Source: Flavivirga spongiicola
GTDB taxonomy: Bacteria; Bacteroidota; Bacteroidia; Flavobacteriales; Flavobacteriaceae
DNA length: 64,000 bases
Assembly: GCF_030540825.1 (NCBI RefSeq)
Contig: NZ_JAUOEO010000001.1
Coordinates: 1,771,001 to 1,835,000, forward strand
Direction of reading: 5' to 3'
Shown in pieces: positions 61,558-64,000 of the stretch (the stretch's first letter is position 1; each line of letters starts with the position of its first letter). The notes beneath the pieces were generated by a model. The model was not told the DNA's origin. It was given only the letters and a program-made list of their open reading frames with translations, and ran no database searches. The position numbers and the translations under genes are program-made.

Positions 61558-62496
61558 TCAGGTATTAAGAAAACCTCTCTTCAAACAGATATCTACTGCT
61601 TCGGTTCGAGTGTTAGCATTGAGTTTGGATAGAATTGCAGTAACGTGAAATTTAACAGTGCGTTCTGCTATGAATAGTTGTTTACCTATCTGACCGTTGG
61701 TGAGACCTTTCTTTATCAAGGTAAGTACTTCTAATTCACGTTTTGTTAGCGGTAACTCAGGATAGAGCAACTCTTTTGTGTTGATCTCTGTTCTTTTTTG
61801 CTCCCTTGTTTCTTTACTTAACATAGTTAATTGCTTCTGAAGTTCCTTAGCTTTGTTTAATGCTTCTTTAATTTTGTTCTTGTTGATATTTGGGTTATCA
61901 AGGCAAGAAATAATGGCTTCTATGTTCGGATTAAAAACCTGCTCTAATACTCTATGAACGATTTTATCTGATTCAATATCCTTACTATTATATGACTGTT
62001 GCAATCTTGTCCGCTGAATTGCAGTTCCGATTAATTCACTAATGGTGTTAAGAATGGCCAATTCCTTTTCGTTTAGTTCTCGCGTTTCTTTACTAAGTAA
62101 GTTCATGAGTCCTACCTTTTGGCGGTTGATTATTATAGGAATTATTGCATGAAATTTTAAACCTTTCGTACCAGTGCTAATATCCTTTAACCTTGAGCAT
62201 GTAATCTCACTGATATTCATTGCCTGGTCAATATCATCAGCCAAGTATTGTTTTATACAATAGCACCAACCAGATAATCGTTCAGGGTGATTACTTAAAG
62301 CAGGAGGTAAATTATAGGAAGCAGCTAGATAAACCGATTTATTATCTGGTTCTGTAAGCCAGAACCAGCCCGTTTCTATATCTAGGATTTCCACAGTCTT
62401 CTCTAAAGATTTGCGAAGTGCAGAATGTAGAGAGAATTCCTTATTTAGGTGACTCGCTATTTCATATAAATGGGAAAAATAATCTTTATCGTTCAT
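61558..62496 (-). CDS. GAF domain LuxR family transcriptional regulator
   Basis: 312 residues. N-terminal GAF-like domain (LHSALRKSLEKTVEILDIETGWFWLTEPDNKSVYLAAS ... FHAIIPIIINRQKVGLMNLLSKETRELNEKELAILNTISELIGTAIQ), a coiled-coil linker, and a C-terminal LuxR HTH (LPLTKRELEVLTLIKKGLTNGQIGKQLFIAERTVKFHVTAILSKLNANTRTEAV). There is no acyl-homoserine-lactone-binding domain; the GAF domain would sense some other small molecule or redox state. The conserved Cys residues in GWCYCIKQYL may take part. Transcribed towards the VOC gene. Confidence 0.9.
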   Translation of the reverse strand: MNDKDYFSHLYEIASHLNKEFSLHSALRKSLEKTVEILDIETGWFWLTEPDNKSVYLAASYNLPPALSNHPERLSGWCYCIKQYLADDIDQAMNISEITCSRLKDISTGTKGLKFHAIIPIIINRQKVGLMNLLSKETRELNEKELAILNTISELIGTAIQRTRLQQSYNSKDIESDKIVHRVLEQVFNPNIEAIISCLDNPNINKNKIKEALNKAKELQKQLTMLSKETREQKRTEINTKELLYPELPLTKRELEVLTLIKKGLTNGQIGKQLFIAERTVKFHVTAILSKLNANTRTEAVDICLKRGFLNT

Positions 62497-62898
62497 TATT
62501 GTAAACTAAATATATAAAAAAGAGTTTAACACAACTATTAATTACATTTTTATGGTATTGTATTACTCATATAAATAAAAGGTTATTAAATGTTTGTCAA
62601 CGTGTTTCCTTAAGGTTTGTTGCGTGTTTTAAGCACCTAATTTAGCAAATACAACCGAATAGAAAATCCGAGCGGGGTTTCGTAAATAGGCTAGGGTTAG
62701 CAATAAATTAATAGGATACGGTGTTGGCAACTGGCGAGTAATCTCAATAGAATTGCGTTTATTTTTTATATATGAATCAAATATAAAAAATATCTTTCGA
62801 GATTGAATACTGTTCTATTTTGCCCAATATTTTCCCTGTTCGGTTTTATAGCACTCGTTACAAACGAGCGCTAGGTGGCGAAACAGCTTTTCCTCCGT
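62497..62898. repeat. Gap with intact dispersed repeat 1 and dispersed repeat 2, copy B
   Basis: Repeat 1 lies at 62598-62731 (CAACGTGTTTCCTTAAGG ... GTTGCGTG ... TTAGCAAATACAACCGAA ... GAAAATCCG ... GTGTTGGCAAC). Repeat 2 copy B follows at 62734-62874, with a hairpin TAGCACTCGTT ACA AACGAGCGCTA (62849-62873). Together they fill most of the 402-bp gap. No gene. Confidence 0.8.
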
Positions 62899-63393
62899 TT
62901 AGTTTGGGGAATTTAAACCAAGTTTATTTCCTTCCGTATCTAAAAACAAAGCAAAAAACCCACTTTCATCTGCGTGAGCCGTTTTTGGAACAATGATTTT
63001 TCCTCCATTTTTTTCGACCTTATCTAGAATGGTTTGAAGATTGTCTCCACCATTAAGATAAATGGTTACTCCATCAGCCGAAGGTTTGTACCCTTCGCCT
63101 TTCATTATAACTCCTGTAACCATTTGTCCTTCGTACGGAAATATTCCCATTTCCATTCCTGGCATTTCCATTTTTTCAATGTTAATGTCCAAAATTACTT
63201 GATAAAAACTGACTGCTCGTGAAATATCCGTTGCTGGAATTTCAAAAAGGGAAATAAAACTTTTCATATCATTAGGTATTTGCTCTCGACTAGAATCTAC
63301 TTTTTGCACTTCTGAATTAGATTTATTTTGATTATCACAAGCCATAAGGCTAAAAGCAAGTATTACAGTAGCACTTAGTAAAACTCTTTTCAT
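62899..63393 (-). CDS. VOC family lipoprotein
   Basis: 164 residues. Lipoprotein signal MKRVLLSATVILAFSLMACDN. After a linker, a VOC fold: SFISLFEIPATDISRAVSFYQVILDINIEKMEMPGMEMGIFPYE and DGVTIYLNGGDNLQTILDKVEKNGGKIIVPKTAHADESGFFALFLDTEGNKLGL. The lipobox is unusual for this family, which is mostly cytoplasmic. The next gene (AraC type) is on the same strand upstream; small VOC genes next to AraC regulators are common in Bacteroidota. Confidence 0.85.
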   Translation of the reverse strand: MKRVLLSATVILAFSLMACDNQNKSNSEVQKVDSSREQIPNDMKSFISLFEIPATDISRAVSFYQVILDINIEKMEMPGMEMGIFPYEGQMVTGVIMKGEGYKPSADGVTIYLNGGDNLQTILDKVEKNGGKIIVPKTAHADESGFFALFLDTEGNKLGLNSPN

Positions 63394-63467
63394 TTTTTCT
63401 GTTTAAATTAATGATACGAAATTAGATTATTTGGGAAGGTTAAAATTGTAAAAATGCGACACTCAAT

Positions 63468-64000
63468 CTATTTGTAGAAAAGGGTAGAAAGGGTCATATT
63501 TTCATTTTCTAAAAACTCTTTTGGGTTCGTTCCCGTGAACTCCTTAAAGTCTTTAATAAAGTGTGCTTGGTCGTAATATTCACTTTCGTAAGCGATATTA
63601 GTTAGGCTTTCTGCTTCTTTGTTAAGCAACATTTTTAATGCGGTTTGTAGTCGAATTAATTTACCTAATTGTTTTGGGCTCACTCCAATTTGTTTTGCAA
63701 ACTTTCTCTCAAGTTGTCTTCTTTTGGTCAAGTCATCTTTAAGAATCGTTTTTATCGGTGCGTTTCCGTTTGTTGATAAAAGTACGTTAACGGTTGTTTT
63801 TACAATATTCTCGACGGTTGATTTGTCGTTTAACCTTTCTAAGAGAAATTTTTCTATGATCTCTATTCTTTGTTTAACGTCTTTCGCTAGGATTATTTTT
63901 TGTTCTAGTTCCTTGGCGATTTTTTCCTCAAACAATAATTCTAATGGTGTTTCTTTATTAGCTAAGTTTTTAATTGGTTCAGCTACAAAATTGGCAAATC
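63468..64000 (-). CDS. AraC family transcriptional regulator, C-terminal part (N-terminus outside window)
   Basis: The frame runs open from the end of the window, reading FANFVAEPIKNLANKETPLELLFEEKIAKELEQ, so the first visible TTG at 63935 is not the real start. The C-terminal part has the AraC HTH pair: KRRQLERKFAKQIGVSPKQLGKLIRLQTALKML and LTNIAYESEYYDQAHFIKDFKEFTGTNPKEFLENE. The part before resembles the DUF6597-type N-domain of flavobacterial AraC proteins. It probably controls the VOC lipoprotein gene 74 bp downstream (inference). Confidence 0.88.
   Translation of the reverse strand, partial: FANFVAEPIKNLANKETPLELLFEEKIAKELEQKIILAKDVKQRIEIIEKFLLERLNDKSTVENIVKTTVNVLLSTNGNAPIKTILKDDLTKRRQLERKFAKQIGVSPKQLGKLIRLQTALKMLLNKEAESLTNIAYESEYYDQAHFIKDFKEFTGTNPKEFLENENMTLSTLFYK

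Noticed and set aside
58271..64000. Integrative element or defence island
   Set aside because: No integrase, relaxase, phage or defence nuclease gene was found; only the IS110 transposase and dispersed repeats support mobility.

Overview
The window is a low-GC stretch of chromosome from a member of the Bacteroidota, almost certainly a marine-type Flavobacteriaceae. The evidence is: promoters of the TAnnTTTG -7 type; type IX secretion (T9SS) sorting domains and a PorZ homologue; SusC/CirA-style TonB-dependent receptors; an atpD-atpC pair detached from the rest of the ATP synthase operon; and many dispersed short palindromic repeats. No phage and no complete genomic island is visible. One IS110-family insertion sequence is present.

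Layout. 1-2.6 kb: end of an SGNH/GDSL-type hydrolase, then atpD-atpC. 2.6-5.5 kb: an umuC-umuD-GNAT operon and a small membrane protein. 5.6-16.5 kb: a biotin region (bioF, a DUF2007 protein, bioD, bioA, a beta-ketoacyl synthase, and further on bioB), interleaved with an NfeD-flotillin pair, a Coa1-like protein and an ATP-grasp gene. 16.5-34 kb: recX, two T9SS-exported proteins (one with a recent internal duplication of about 780 bp), a porZ-recO-TonB receptor operon, glutamate dehydrogenase, a cystathionine gamma-synthase-type enzyme, DinB, an ArsC/Spx-like protein and tRNA-Asn. 34-46.6 kb: rseP, an SCO protein and a metal-uptake block: feoA-feoB-small Cys-rich FeoB partner, a DtxR/MntR repressor, a TonB receptor behind a perfect 15-bp-arm palindrome, then a Zn/Mn-type ABC transporter whose two permeases both carry winged-helix-like tails. 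46.8-57 kb: yraN, a TlpA-like thioredoxin protein, mfd, a TerB-like protein, a GNAT protein, a C25 (gingipain-family) lipoprotein, and a DJ-1/PfpI protein followed by a membrane AraC regulator. 58-64 kb: an accessory region with an IS110 element, a potassium-channel-like protein, two VOC-family proteins, a GAF-LuxR regulator and an AraC regulator, separated by two families of about 120-140 bp dispersed repeats.

Most notable signals: (1) a family of dispersed palindromic repeats that has entered protein-coding genes in frame (bioF, the beta-ketoacyl synthase, mfd) and also supplies the bioF stop codon; (2) an IS110 element lying inside a dispersed repeat, with a structured 183-nt left end that is a good candidate for a bridge RNA; (3) a perfect palindrome next to a LuxR-family gene that matches the classical lux box at 17 of 20 positions; (4) a DtxR/MntR-type operator controlling a coupled outer-membrane and inner-membrane metal uptake system with regulator-like domains fused to the permeases; (5) a conserved-active-site beta-ketoacyl synthase in a biotin locus with no bioC or bioH in view.

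All functional calls come from reading the sequence and recalling family features. No database search was run.
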